Positions 26,501 to 56,522 of a stretch of 64,000 nucleotides of DNA are shown here, in pieces. Origin of the DNA: Brachynemurus nebulosus (lineage: Eukaryota; Arthropoda; Insecta; Neuroptera; Myrmeleontidae); NCBI GenBank assembly GCA_035578155.1, contig JAPWDM010000033.1:178501-242500 (forward strand), given 5' to 3'. The notes beneath the pieces are model-generated. The model was given only the letters and a program-made list of their open reading frames with translations, did not search any database and was not told where the DNA came from. The position numbers and the translations under genes were made by a program. How positions within the stretch are numbered: the stretch's first letter is position 1; every line of letters starts with the position of its first letter.

Positions 26501-27160
26501 ACGAATGTACTGATGGTCTGCCATTGAAGGCTTCTCATCTACATGCCAATTTTTGATCCACCTGCGTATCCGAAAAGTGGATAGCGTGATGTCTAAAACT
26601 TCCTTTCTTACCGAAGTAATAAAAGTAGGTTTGTTACCTTGATTAATTATATCTAAATTATTATCTAGTATGAAATCAAGTAGTAACTCACCTCTCTGAT
26701 TGGTGTCAGTACTGCCCCAGGTCTGATGATGTGCGTTCGAGTCACAGCACAGAATTAATTCTGCATTCTCCTCTGAACATTTGTCCACTAGCCTGCGGAG
26801 TTCTTCGCTTATCGGAGAGTTTTCTTCATATGGAAGGTACGCCGAGCATATGTAAATGTCTCTGGTTTTGCCTTCTATACGAACTTTGATCCTTGCCACT
26901 GCCAGGTCTCTAGAGCATAGTTCCTGGATTAATAAGGTGTCAATATTTTTGTTTACAAGTAAACATGCTCTTGGAGTTGGAGTTGAAAAGTCATATAATA
27001 ACTTACCTCCAGAATCATTTAGGCCTCTTACACGACCCTTGTTAATCCAAGGTTCCTGTATGAGTGCCACGTGTATATCCTCAGCTAAAAATTTTTCGCT
27101 GAGGTTAGCAGCTGCCAGTTTCTTATGCTGAATGTTGGCTTGTACTAGCCTCAGCCCCAT
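23519..27160 (-). CDS. LINE ORF2: endonuclease-reverse transcriptase-RNase H polyprotein
   Basis: This 1213-residue protein carries out target-primed reverse transcription. An AP-endonuclease-like domain (about 1-225) shows QANIQ, QEPW near 35, CCDSNAHHQTW near 138-147, LDITLS near 189 and SMADHQ near 212. The reverse transcriptase (about 485-760) shows FIPKPGK, SFRPISL, LDIEGAFD near 579, GCPQGGVLSP near 634 and the catalytic YADD near 668, followed by KYLGVILD. The RNase H domain (about 932-1060) shows YTDGS near 936, QAEVFAI near 970, SDSQ near 998 and VPGHVGVDGNEKAD near 1038-1051. A C-terminal CRKC..H..C cluster near 1160 resembles the zinc knuckle of this group. The start ATG overlaps the ORF1 end by 38 nt in another frame, so translation probably depends on reinitiation or frameshifting. 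All catalytic motifs appear intact. Confidence 0.95.
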   Translation of the reverse strand: MGLRLVQANIQHKKLAAANLSEKFLAEDIHVALIQEPWINKGRVRGLNDSGGKLLYDFSTPTPRACLLVNKNIDTLLIQELCSRDLAVARIKVRIEGKTRDIYICSAYLPYEENSPISEELRRLVDKCSEENAELILCCDSNAHHQTWGSTDTNQRGELLLDFILDNNLDIINQGNKPTFITSVRKEVLDITLSTFRIRRWIKNWHVDEKPSMADHQYIRFNIESDTVVERIFRDPRRTNWISYREELQGYLNGSPSKVRDTYDLEIASETLHQALTESYQNNSPLLSRKVKHHCVWWSNELAKQRQAVRKLFRRAKQTDEWHEYKCKLMEYNKAVRRAKRNSWRKFCEDIETISEGARLHKILKDDLPNMVGTLRMNSGDYTRTGKEVIETLVETHFPNSKIVSVDNDMHHIGPLKRVRREHWMLAKQIITQNKIIWAINSFEPYKSPGPDGILPCMLQSASYMVAPILCTIFRASLALGYIPNLWRKAKVIFIPKPGKTCYDQAKSFRPISLSSFILKVMEKIIDRHIRDTMGYIRTLHKNQFAYQPGKSTELALHHLVGRIEKTMENKEIALAAFLDIEGAFDNTSYTSISNAVLERGINPIICNWINTLLADRVIQTNFHEETIEAKPTRGCPQGGVLSPLLWNLVVDDLITELNEQGIYAQGYADDIVILIRGMDINTILDLMQQAFDKVGNWCMERNLSINPQKTSLVPFTRKRLGFDRLKTPTLFSDNVNITREVKYLGVILDSKLTWNQHIDYKINQAKTGLLRCKRVLGKKWGLKPSIAHWIYTMAIRPIITYAAVVWWKKTEQKTVKTKLESLQRSACLGITGAMSSTPTKAMEIILSLTPLDIFIRGVAKMTAYRLEKTGQWLKIHYESSHTSISHEICSKILQMPSDIVETKYLFERPFEVSITPRTEWREENMEHRSGDIIWYTDGSKINDRTGAGIFGVCPAVEISQHLGQYATVFQAEVFAIICCLYENIRRSYENKNIFIFSDSQAALKAINSFQVKSKLILECRELLQELGSKNRVSLIWVPGHVGVDGNEKADKLAKQGALKDDYSPEPYCGITIKTAKGEIAEAMTKETTAVWRNTPEQRHARLMIKEPSMKLTSEILLLDRMKMKAIVGFLTGHYYLRKHLHRMGIYREEPVCRKCEVEDETVHHILFECEALARIRHSTLGLGTELETIHRDPVRALTDFIKEADLLRITDE

Positions 27161-28094
27161 CTTCTGTCGCTGTGGTAGGTTTATCCAGAACTTTCGCCTG
27201 AATCTGAAGGAGTCCGATATAAAATTTATATCCCCTCCTTTTCAGAATTTCAGCGTCCTGTTCTGGAATGTTGTATACGAAGAGACGCCCACCTTGTTCT
27301 TCAACCTTTTGGTTCAGGATGGTCCAGTCTTTCGTTTTAAGTCCCGCGTTCTGTACCTCGATCTTCTTGAGGATTTCCGTCGGGGAGAAACTTGTGAACA
27401 CCTTAGGGAATTTGGCAATCACCTTGGTGGTTCTGACAAGTTTCCTTGCCTCCCCTACCACTAGTGTTTTGCCTTCCCAAGGTGAGATTTCACCAACGGT
27501 CTTTACCAGCCATTGACTACTGTCCTTGTCGGCGCATGTGACAAGAATGGCGCCATTTTCTAAGCGACAGTTCTTGAATTGTGGACCCTGGCCGCTTGGT
27601 AGGTTTTCCATTTTGGTCATTATTGCCAGCTGGAAAAGTGTCAACTGCTCTTCTGACATCTTCTGGTCTGGATAACCTTCCAGAATGATTGCCATCTTAA
27701 CAGTAGATACAGCCTCTTTAAAGGATTGGTCTGCCTCTTCTGCAGGCTTCCTCCTTTTTGTAGGCTCTTTTGGTGTACTACCTTCCGATCTAGGTCTCTT
27801 GGTAGACTGACTCGGGGTCTGTACACCACTGGTTGAGGGTTTGGGGTTCCTGTTCATTTCTGAACGATCTACCCAGGTTCCCTCTGCCATTTTCCTTTCT
27901 TTGGTGAGTCTTCTTTTAGCTGCACCAGAAAGTCTTTTCTTAAGACCCAATTTTTCAAGTTTGGTGGTCACGCCCTGAATTTCAGGTTCTTGTGTCCCAA
28001 CCTTCTTGTCCGTTGAGTCTTGGTTTACTGCAGAGTTCTGGGATACCTCTGCGTCAGTTTTTTCTTTTATGTTTTTATTTAATTTATCATCCAT
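27123..28094 (-). CDS. LINE ORF1: nucleic-acid-binding protein (DUF4780-like)
   Basis: A 323-residue protein directly upstream of ORF2 in the same element. The first ~125 residues are charged and low-complexity, with basic patches (KKRLSGAAKRRLTKE, KRPRSEG, KRRKPAEE) that could bind RNA or act as nuclear signals. Residues ~125-300 form a globular region with GYPDQKMSEEQ, GAILVTCADKDSSQWL and PWEGKTLVVGEA, which I associate with DUF4780, seen in insect retroelement ORF1/gag-like proteins. No CCHC knuckle was seen. Its expected role is binding element RNA in the RNP. The start at 28094 is the first ATG after the G+C-rich leader. Confidence 0.88.
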   Translation of the reverse strand: MDDKLNKNIKEKTDAEVSQNSAVNQDSTDKKVGTQEPEIQGVTTKLEKLGLKKRLSGAAKRRLTKERKMAEGTWVDRSEMNRNPKPSTSGVQTPSQSTKRPRSEGSTPKEPTKRRKPAEEADQSFKEAVSTVKMAIILEGYPDQKMSEEQLTLFQLAIMTKMENLPSGQGPQFKNCRLENGAILVTCADKDSSQWLVKTVGEISPWEGKTLVVGEARKLVRTTKVIAKFPKVFTSFSPTEILKKIEVQNAGLKTKDWTILNQKVEEQGGRLFVYNIPEQDAEILKRRGYKFYIGLLQIQAKVLDKPTTATEDGAEASTSQHSA

Positions 28095-28308
28095 AAAAGT
28101 TTTGTTTAGTGCTAGGAATTAAAGGTCCATTCCGACAGAGCCTGCATGTCGGAATAAGGCTAAGTACTCTTGGAGGTCGCCAGGTATCCAAGAGGCTCCG
28201 TAAGAGACGGTGCTCCCCCACCGCCACGCACTCCTCGGCACGGGTCGCATAACACCTTAAGTTGGGTTCCCTCCTCCTTTCTCAACACGGGCTTGGGACC
28301 GGCTACGT

Positions 28309-28320
28309 TAAGGAGACCCT
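28309..28320. repeat. Right copy of LINE target-site duplication
   Basis: TAAGGAGACCCT, identical to 23432-23443, at the 5' end of the LINE. Confidence 0.7.
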
Positions 28321-29152
28321 ACACGTTCAATAATATTATGCAACCAGCTTGTGCAATTTATTAAAGTCTTCTTTAGACGATAATAAAATTGTTTTTTGAT
28401 TCAAAATGTTAAATGATTAACTGATAATAATGTTGCGATGCAATAAATAATTACTTTTTACAAATTAATAATTTAAACTGGTTCAAATTATAGGCACAAT
28501 AGATGACACAATAAACAAATTGAAACTTATAAACAAATAAAGTTGTATATCTTCAATATAATCTACAATTAATCTATAATATTATATAAGATCAAATTTT
28601 GTGCAATATTATAGAGGGTGTGGGGGCCACTTTACTATTTGGTTTAACTGCATTCTTTCCCTCGTTGATAATATGGAACTTTAAGAAAAATAGATCTTTG
28701 AGATAGTAGAACATATTGTATACGTATATGTGTATGAATCAGTATGACTGTATTTGTACATCCAATACATATATTTTTCAAATAATTAACTGTTGACAGT
28801 TTTTTGTTTCAAATATATTTGATTATACATTTTTTCTAAAATACAGACAGTGGAGACCTCTGGGCGGAATTAGTTTGCGGAAAAAATTCACGATCACCCT
28901 TAAGTCACTTTTTTGGCTTCATTTTCATATACATAGTATATATACGTGTATTCCCTCTATTTATTCAATGCTCAACAGTAAGAAGTTAGTCAACAAAAAA
29001 TAAATAAATATTTTATTAGATGACACATACATTATGTTTACTTTGTATATTTTTTTCTTAATATACTTTTATTTGTGCATAGATTGTTCATCACCGGGAT
29101 GACAGGATATACTAGTTTTGCATAACATATTTGAAACAAAAATTAGCATGTA
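28321..29152. other. Intergenic, no feature recognised
   Basis: A+T-rich DNA between the LINE and the family D MITE. No gene or terminal repeat recognised. Confidence 0.55.
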
Positions 29153-29954
29153 CCCCCAGAGTACAGAGACAACATATCTATCTTTATACTACTGAAACCA
29201 GTGTAACCAGTAAAGGATAGAAAATATGTTCTATACGAAAATATGTGCATCACTGGGTTTACTTTTTATTTATGCGGTGATCTGCCTTTGTGTGACTGAT
29301 CTGCCGTGGTGTCGCCTACATATGTATGATACTGTATTACAACTCTAAGAAAAAAGTAAAGGTAATAAAATTTTGAAAAAAATATAATTGGTTAAAAAAG
29401 ATGACAAGGATAAAAAAACAGCTTGTACAGTGACAGTTTAATTTACTTATCTCTCTCACACAAAAATGTGACAAACTAAGTTGGATTTACATAGCTAAGA
29501 AAAACTTCATAATTCAAAAAGTTAAATAAATGTAAATAATTTTTAAAACTATTGATTTAGATTATAATTTAACATTTCTAAATCGTATTTTGTATTGCCA
29601 TATTTTATTTTAAATTGAAAAGTAATATTTTTATGAATGTTACTGCAAGAGGGTAGTTTCGTACTGAAAATAATTTATTTCATTTTTGCTATAGTGTAAA
29701 TCCAACTTGTAAAATTTTATTACGTTTACTTTTTTCTTAGAGTTGTAGGATAATACTACAACGCGTGTATATGACTCCGTGTAAAGGTTATAATAATGCC
29801 AACAACAATAGACATAATTGACTTACACTCATCTACATGACCTACACTCATCCACTGCTACGGAGAGAGTGATTACTAAGTAGCCTAACTTGCACAGAAC
29901 TGCACACTGCAGATTACACGATAGAGATAGTTGCGTTACTTCTGTACTCTGGGG
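29153..29954. mobile_element. MITE family D, copy 3, interrupted by a second MITE
   Basis: The ends CCCCCAGAGTACAGAGACAAC and the inverse of TTGCGTTACTTCTGTACTCTGGGG are flanked by TA. Interior blocks match 1182-1551 (ACTACTG.AA.CAGTGTAACCAGT, GTGATTACTAAGTAGCCTAA). A 406-bp element at 29340-29745 was inserted later, leaving about 394 bp of original MITE. Confidence 0.7.
29340..29745. mobile_element. Nested Tc1/mariner-type MITE
   Basis: Inverted ends CAACTCTAAGAAAAAAGTAA, flanked by TA at 29338-29339 and 29746-29747. The arms continue to TAATAAAATTTT, and a second inner pair is present (AAGTTGGATTTACA and TGTAAATCCAACTT). It lies inside family D copy 3. Confidence 0.75.
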
Positions 29955-31921
29955 TATGTAATATTTTCTATAGGCACTTTCAGTTAAATTTAAGCATGAC
30001 TCATTACTTAGGAATTTAAGGAATTCCAGTGCTACAACTTTAATAAAACGTTTGTCTTAGGTAATAGCATAATTTCTATGGATAAAATATGCTAAAAATG
30101 TTTCTGATAATGTTATTGTTTTACAATAACCAATTAGAAAATAGAATTTGACAAGCGGACAATTCAAAATTTAAAAAAAATTATACATACCTATTTAAAT
30201 TAATAAAATTAATCATAAAATTTATTGAGTCAAAATGTATTTCTTTACATTCAAATATACTAAATATAGTTATTTAAAATTAGAGTGACATAGTTTTTTC
30301 TGAAATAAAAAGCTTAATTAAAGTCATAATCTTCTTAGCATTTTTATGTTTTTGGCCATTTTGGCTATGTAGATGATGTAGTTGCCGTTTGATGTGCCTT
30401 TTTTTACCTTCTACGTCTACGAACAATAAAAAAAATAATATTTTTATAGCATCTTTTTCTTATCACTACTGAGTTCATTTTAATTTTGAATTATTTTTGG
30501 AAATCTACGGGTTTAAAATACTTAAAACTTTAAACATAATGTAATAATACATATGCATTTGGTAAGAGTGATTTTAACAGTCAGTCATAACAGTAATTTT
30601 AATTCACTGATAAAATTCAAAATTAGTAAAATAAGGTGAATTTTCAACAAAAAAAACTGTAATTATAAAATACAAGTATAAGTTTTAAACATAGTTATTA
30701 CGTTATATGATAAAACGTTAACGATTTTCTAAAATAAGTACTGCACAAACCAAGAATATGGTTAATAATTAGTAAAACCCTACGTACTTTCTCAATAAAT
30801 TAATATAAAACTTATATTCGACAAATTATATTAAGAATTAAATAAAACAAAACATATTTTTTATTTTAACTTTATTTTAAATTTACTATCAGGTTATGTT
30901 ACAAAAACAAACCAATATGAAATAATACAAAACATAAATTTTTAATAATCACTAATAATTATACAGGATTGTGTTCAAAACTAAAAAAAAAATTCACTGG
31001 AACACAAAATGTTTATGAACCAGTTCGAAAAAACACAAAATTTTACCACAAACATACAAAATCAAAATACGAATACACAATTTACTAAAATTTTTAATAA
31101 TCTTAACAGTAAGAAATAAACAGAAAATTAATTAATGAATAGATTACTTATTTGACAATTTTAATGTAACATTGTAAGTTTTTAAAAAATATAAATAAAA
31201 ACATAACACGAATTTTAAAAATAAAGACACTTTGGCCGGCCATTATTTCGTAAATATATTCCAATTTTCAAACAATTAAAACCACATACCAATGTGTAAC
31301 GTGTAATCTATGAATTATTTGATTGTTGCCAAATTTAACGAAACGAAGAAAAAAGTTCGAATAAAAAACGATACAGTTAAATAAATTTTAAAGTTACAAT
31401 TAACAAAGTCATTTATTTTTTAAAATAATGTAATTTACTTTTTGATTTTAATAAGAAGAGGTATAAATAAAAAAATCAATCTTTTTTAAAAAGCTGAAAA
31501 TTGGCAACACAATTTTAAATATGTGTAAAACCTTACTCTGTGTGTAAAACGTAGACATAAGAATCGGCAAACGTTTTTGACGTCTCCGGACGTCTCCTAT
31601 ACAAATACATTGGAACATTCCTTCTTAGCTTTATCTCTTTCATTATTGCAATTGTGTACATTTTAAATCTGCAGTTTGTTTTTAGAAAAGAATGGAAGAT
31701 TGATTTGTTTCGAATATAAGATCACTTGATGATCAATTGTAACTGAAATACAGTATAAAATTTATATTTCAATTCGATTTAATTTAATCAGTTTATGTAT
31801 GATTGTATGTATAGAAACATTATTTGCTCTAGTAGACGCATAGATAAATACAGTCTAACAGTACTATACTAAAATTGTTAAGCCGATCCTGTGACAAATT
31901 ATTTCATCCGCTCTATGCTTA
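29955..31921. other. Very A+T-rich intergenic, no feature recognised
   Basis: No coding frame, RNA gene or paired repeat recognised. Confidence 0.55.
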
Positions 31922-33380
31922 TAGACCGAGCGTTGACCGTCAAAAGTCTTACGTCATAAAACACAAGAAAATTTCTGTTAGAAAATTAAAGATTAGCAAA
32001 AAAGTAACACAATGCACTAGGGTTGCCTAATCCAAACTGGGCAATAAGGTCAAAAATTTAACAGTTTTATCAAGCTTTGACAGTTTTCTTAATTTATGAA
32101 ATACAAAGGAAAAATAATCAAAAATGTAATAGATTACTATAGTATAGCAATTATTCAATTTAATTGATTTAAAAAAAAAAAATACAATTCAGCAATTTAT
32201 TTTTTTACCTATAACTACATACAGATAAATATTTTTACATCTTTGATTTCCTTATGATTTTATAGTCACAATAGGTTTGTATATAGGAATGTAAATATAT
32301 ATACAAAATGATTCACACCAACAGTTGATTAAAATTTTACAGTATATACGAATAATTATAGCACATTTTTCAAATTTTATTTCTACGAGTTTTCGGCTGT
32401 GAATATTTTAAATTAAATATTTATGATTTTTATCGTTTCCTATCACACCAAAAGTAATAAAAAAAATTGCAAATTCGCTAAAAAAAAAGATAATTGAATT
32501 TTGTTATTTACTGAAATAAATTATTTTTAAATTATACTAGTAATTCCAATTTTTTAGTACTAATTACATTCATAATTGCAGCTTTTCCAAAATGGTAAAT
32601 CTCTATGTTATATTTGTACTATTTGTACTGTAGAATTTACCTATAGGTTTCACATAAAAAAAATTCCATGCAGATTTGGACATTCTTTGTTAAATTTGCA
32701 AAGCGAACAAAGTGTTAAATATTTTAAAAATTTGACTCCCTTCTGCGTGGAAGGCTCCTGATCAGAACGTTCGCTTCCAAATTAATTTTCATTTTAACGA
32801 ATAATTGCTAGTTTCAAGTATTCATAATGAAGTTTGATTTTTTCTTTTTAACCAAAAGACAGGGGCGCCTAGGGCGGCACTTAGGGTAAATCTGGCTGTT
32901 TTTATAAGTGCCACAATACGAATTTTGCGTTGTGGATGATTTTAAATGACCACAACGCGTTGTGGTCGTTTTTTTCGCTCAATGACCGATCTTTGAGCGT
33001 AACATATATATTTACATTCCTATATACAAACCTATTGTGACTATAAAATCATAAGGAAATCAAAGATGTAAAAATATTTATCTGTATGTAGTTATAGGTA
33101 AAAAAATAAATTACTAAATTGTATTTTTTTTTTTTTAAATCTATTAAATTGAATAATTGCTATAGTAATCTACTACATTTTTGATTATTTTTCCTTTGTA
33201 TTTCATAAATTAAGAAAATTGTCAAAGCTTGATAAAACTGTTAAATTTTTGACCTTATTGCCCAGTTTGGATTAGGCAACCCTAGTGCATTGTGTTACTT
33301 TTTTGCTAATCTTTAATTTTCTAACAGAAATTTTCTTGTGTTTTATAACGTAAGACTTTTGACGGTCAACGCTCGGTCTA
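31922..33380. mobile_element. Long-arm foldback element (TTA-flanked)
   Basis: Inverted arms of about 380 bp: 31922-32303 starting TAGACCGAGCGTTGACCGTC, and 33000-33380 ending in the inverse. They are nearly identical through GGTTGCCTAATCCAAACTGG and ATAGGTTTGTATATAGGAAT. TTA lies at 31919-31921 and 33381-33383, suggesting a Harbinger-like target, although a TA target is also possible. The ~700-bp centre is unrelated and contains a hAT-like terminus at about 32862-32900 (CAGGGGCGCCTAGGGCG..TCTGGCTG). A fragment of the same terminus (AGTCCGAGCGTTGATTG) recurs near 47870. No transposase. Confidence 0.75.
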
Positions 33381-34033
33381 TTAGTTACGTTTTAGTGTAA
33401 ATAGGTATGTATTTGAATTTAATTTTTACTTGTTTGAGAATGGTCTTGGTGATATGGACCGAAAAATATCATAACAGTTGAAACAATAAAAGTGGTATCT
33501 TTACAAAGTGTTTTATACCATAACGTAACGCTCAAATCTATTAAATTTACTAATAGTATTTAATTTAAACGGATTTAATTTAAATTTATGTCTCTCAACA
33601 CACTTACAAGATATAAGTAAGATCCGACTGAACCTAGATTTTTAATTCCGACCGAGATCGAGAATAAAATAAATTATTAGCAAAAACGGACGTTGAGATT
33701 AAGATGTATAATACAAATAATGGTCACAAATAATATCTGAAAAACTCCACCAAAATTCATTAATTATCAATCATAAAAAATTCGTTAATAATAAAAGTAA
33801 TTAAGTACTTAACAATTCTGATAATTGTTATAAGGTAAAATAGCAATTTCATATTAAAGAAGAAAAAAATTAAAAAAATATATCTCGGCAATGACCGATA
33901 ATAATCTCCATCAAATTTTTGACCCACAATGGTCGAGACCGAGTCATCGTTCGAATCTGAGATATAAGACTTTAAAGAAAAAGTAAAAATAGCAAAAATT
34001 TGAAAAAGGTTAAAATAAATCAAAAACTACTGA
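33381..34033. other. Intergenic, no feature recognised
   Basis: No gene seen; the 87-codon - strand frame here has no recognisable domain. Confidence 0.5.
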
Positions 34034-34757
34034 CACGTAAAGGTACCGAGGCTGGACCTATCGATTTTGATAAAACTTATGAATATACACGAAGGTAAAT
34101 CAACGTACGTCTAGTCTAGGTACGTACGTACCTTCGTGTGTATTCATCAAAAACTTCAATGATACAAAAAAGCCGCATTTTCAAGTCTTTCGTACATGAT
34201 ATCTCGTAAAGTAAAAGCTTTGGAAAAATATGTTTAAAACAAAATTTGTAGAGAATTGTACGCTCTATAATTTCTATAATAAGCTTAACCAACGTAACGC
34301 TAACCATTTTTAAATTATTCACAGAAAACCAAAAATTAGTTTCATTAAAGCGTCATAATTTTTGAAATAATTACTTTAGAAAAAAAAGTTTCAAATAAAA
34401 AAGTTGGGAAATTCAATTTTCTATGAAAAATATTTCTTGTACTTTTCTTGTGGGCTCACAACCTCTAGGATAACGCCATTTTGGTTTTGCACTCCCTATA
34501 AGTGCACAAATCAATTGCAAAAAAAATATTGGATCGTGCTAAAAATGTTTTGCGATCCGCCATTTTGAACCAGACCGATTATACTAAAGAGCAATATCGC
34601 CAATTTAAACTTTTGCTCTATTTCTTACTGTTTTTGAGATATTCGAAAAATTAAATTTTAACCGCCCATAAAAAGACATATGTGTCGCTTATTTTTTAAT
34701 CTTCTACAATGTATCTAAGTTTTATTAAAATCGATAGGTCGGGCCTTTACTTGTGAG
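34034..34757. repeat. Imperfect foldback element with an internal hairpin
   Basis: The outer inverted blocks contain GTAAAGG and then GACCTATCGATTTTGATAAAACTT; the right partner is AAGTTTTATTAAAATCGATA. A perfect 19-bp stem (ATGAATATACACGAAGGTA and inverse) sits at 34079-34147. The frame at 34116-34322 is not supported as a gene. Confidence 0.5.
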
Positions 34758-35450
34758 TCTAGGTATAGGGCAATTTTAGGAAACTGATTTCACGTTCCAT
34801 TTAAAATAAGGGTATATATTTTCAGTACAATCGAAAAGGTAGAAGGCTTAATGTGAAAAAACTTCATCCACACCCATGCGAATGGGAGAGGAGTAAGGGT
34901 GTCAAAGCAAAAACGACTTTAAAGGTTATATGAAGGTTGAAGGGGCTTAAAAGAAGTCAAAATGAAACTACAGGATTTATGAACATTCCTTTATGAACCG
35001 GCAGAACAAAAAATTTGGAAAGTACCAATCAGTATTAGAAAGTACCAAAAAAAACTCAATTGAAGCTTAATATTTCGTAAATGAGGGTTGAAAATGAAAA
35101 TGTAAAAGAAATTTCAATTTCATTTTAAGAGTTCCTTCTAATGATACCACACGCAATGTGATGCGTAAAAATTTTTTGTGATAAATATTATGCTATACCT
35201 GTAGCATGTAGGTACATGAAAAAATTTCATGTTCATAAGCGAAAAGATGTAGAGATTATAAGAGTGAGATATACGGATGGACAGATTTTTTTGGAACCCT
35301 AAAAATTATTGTTATAAAAATAAAAATTATTTTATTTAATGATTGTAAGGATATTAGTAATTACTACAAAGCTATAGTTATAATAATTACTAATTAATTT
35401 TTCAACTGATAAGATAAAAAAAAAAATCATTAAAATGTAGGTATATTTGT
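34758..35450. other. 5' flank of the nucleoside hydrolase gene, no feature recognised
   Basis: No ORF, terminal repeat or clear regulatory motif was seen apart from the core promoter that follows. Confidence 0.45.
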
Positions 35451-35486
35451 TATAAATAGGGATTGTTTACGTGGAATAATAACAGT
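35451..35486 (+). promoter_or_regulatory. Core promoter of the nucleoside hydrolase gene (TATA + Inr)
   Basis: TATAAATA at 35451-35458 is followed by a CAGT initiator at 35483-35486. Taking the A of CAGT (35484) as +1 places the TATA start 33 bases upstream, the usual arthropod spacing. It leaves a 41-nt leader before the ATG at 35525. Confidence 0.6.
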
Positions 35487-35524
35487 AGGTAAAGAGTTAA
35501 AGTGCTACAGAAAATAAAATTGCA

Positions 35525-54633
<19,109 letters not shown>

Positions 54634-54745
54634 ATTTGGATGTAATTATAATTACTTAATATTGAAATTAGCCGTTAATTTGTTAATAATATAGTTATCC
54701 GAACCCTTGTTTTTAATTGAGTTAAACAGTGACAATTTTTAAAAA

Positions 54746-56250
54746 CGCCGTGAGCAGCGGGGCCCCATCACGGTAGTCGAATTTTCCCCTTCATCTTCGG
54801 TATTGAATGTCTACAAGCGAAATGTGATTGAAAGTCTACAACCGAATTGTCATTTTGTTGGTTTCAAAACTGGTGATGAGTGTTCCGCTGATCGAGGCTT
54901 TAAAAAAAGGTTTTAAGTATTTAAGGGCTGCATTTCAGTAAATTTCAATTTTGTGCCGAAAACAGGTAGCAGAAAAAAAACCAACACAATTCGTACGAGG
55001 ACATTGCTGCCCATGTTTATCCGCTAATAGCCTTTATGTTTTAGTTTTAAATATTAAAAAAGGACCTTAAATAGTAAACTGGAAGGCCTTTATAAAGATA
55101 TATTTTCTTTCAAAAAAATAAAAAAAAAAAAAATAAACAAAAAAAAAAAATAAAAAATAAAAAATTATTTTATAAATAATAAAAATCCAAAATTCCTACT
55201 TTATATGTATGTATACATATAGAATTACCTATATGTAATATAATATGTATGTATGCAACTACCTATATGTATGTATTGCTTTTGTTAAAAAAGTAAATTC
55301 ATTTTTTTTAAAATTTTTTAAAATTACTATTCGCCTACTGTGTGTTAGAATAAAAGTAATTCATTTAAAACACATTTACAATACCACTGAATTCCGATGT
55401 AAAAATGGGAGAAGTGGGGGAAAAAGTAACGTTTAATCTCTAAAAGGCACTAGCTGGATACTAACTCAATACACGTACAAAATTTCAGCTCTGTATGTTT
55501 TCTTAGAAAGCTTTTAGACGTGTTAGAAAAAAAGCAAAAAAATTAAGGAAATATTGGCGTAAAAATCGTGGGGGTAAGGGTTAAAAGTTGAAACCTCCAA
55601 AAAGCAGTGGCTGGCTATTAACTTAACTTGTACACAAAATTTCAGCCCTCTAGGTTTATTTGGGGAGATTTTGACCCGAACGAAACTGTTAAAAAACAAG
55701 AAAAATCATGTTCTTTTGGGTATAAAAATGGTGAGGGTAAGGGTTAAAAGTTGAGACCCCCAAAAGGCACCCCCTTGATACTAACTCAATCCCAATACAA
55801 AATTTCAGCCCTCTAGGTTTATCTGGGTGACCTGTGCGAGTGGTACAAACTTCGAAAACGTCAAAAAAGCATGAAATTGTAGCTTAAAAATGAGGGGGGT
55901 GGGGTAAAATATTAAAACCTCCAAAAAGCATAACCTAGATATGAACTCTATCAACACACCAAATTTCAATCCTCTACGTTAATTCTGGGGGGGTGGGGGC
56001 GTGTTAGATCCAGCGAAAATCGTTTTCCACCTCTCTACTCCCTCCAAATCACTCTAGGAAGCTGAATTTTGGATATGTTGTAGATAATTGATCGAAACAT
56101 TATTTAAAACCGGTTTGGAAAAGTTTTATTGTTTTGTTACCCCCCACCGCCCCCTTAAAGGTCGGGTCGAAAAAAAAATTTGCCCAAAATTTGACCCCAC
56201 TTTGATAGTATGAGGTGCCTCGAAAATGAGCCCCATTTACCAAATTTCAT
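54746..56250 (+). repeat. Repeat A, long copy
   Basis: Starts ACGCCGTGAGCAGCGGGGCC and is collinear with the copies at 37474-39428, up to CAAATTTCATTTC at about 56250. It lacks the (TA)n end. An A-run-rich insertion lies at 55110-55170. Its last ~470 bp form the start of the giant palindrome. Confidence 0.75.
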
Positions 56251-56522
56251 TTCTGCTCCTGTTTCTTATCTTGCTATCTTCCATTGTGAAATAACATCTA
56301 TTATAGTATAGGTTCTTTATTTCCCGGAATCAACACGCAAATGCCAGCTTCAGATTCATGCAAAAATTATTGTTTATGAATTATATATATTTATTACTTA
56401 TTATATATATTATTCATAACAATGATTTTATTTTTTTGTTTAGAAAAATTAATTTTTCTATCATCGTTTAAAAGGTAGAAAGACCAGCTGAGCGACCAAG
56501 CGTGCTTTTTTTTATTATTATT

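Larger units (their letters stand above)
23444..28308 (-). mobile_element. Full-length non-LTR retrotransposon (I/LOA/R1 group, RNase H-bearing)
   Basis: A 4.87-kb element on the - strand: a G+C-rich 5' UTR (28095-28308), ORF1 (27123-28094), ORF2 (23519-27160) overlapping ORF1 by 38 nt, and a short 3' UTR (23444-23518) ending in GTAGGAAGAAGA. It is bounded by a 12-bp direct repeat TAAGGAGACCCT. Both ORFs are uninterrupted, so the copy is young and may be retrotransposition-competent. Base composition is clearly less A+T-rich than the flanks, and both edges of that shift coincide with the direct repeats. Clade is inferred from APE endonuclease + RT + RNase H + C-terminal CCHC order; a phylogeny would be needed to separate I, LOA and R1. 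Confidence 0.9.
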
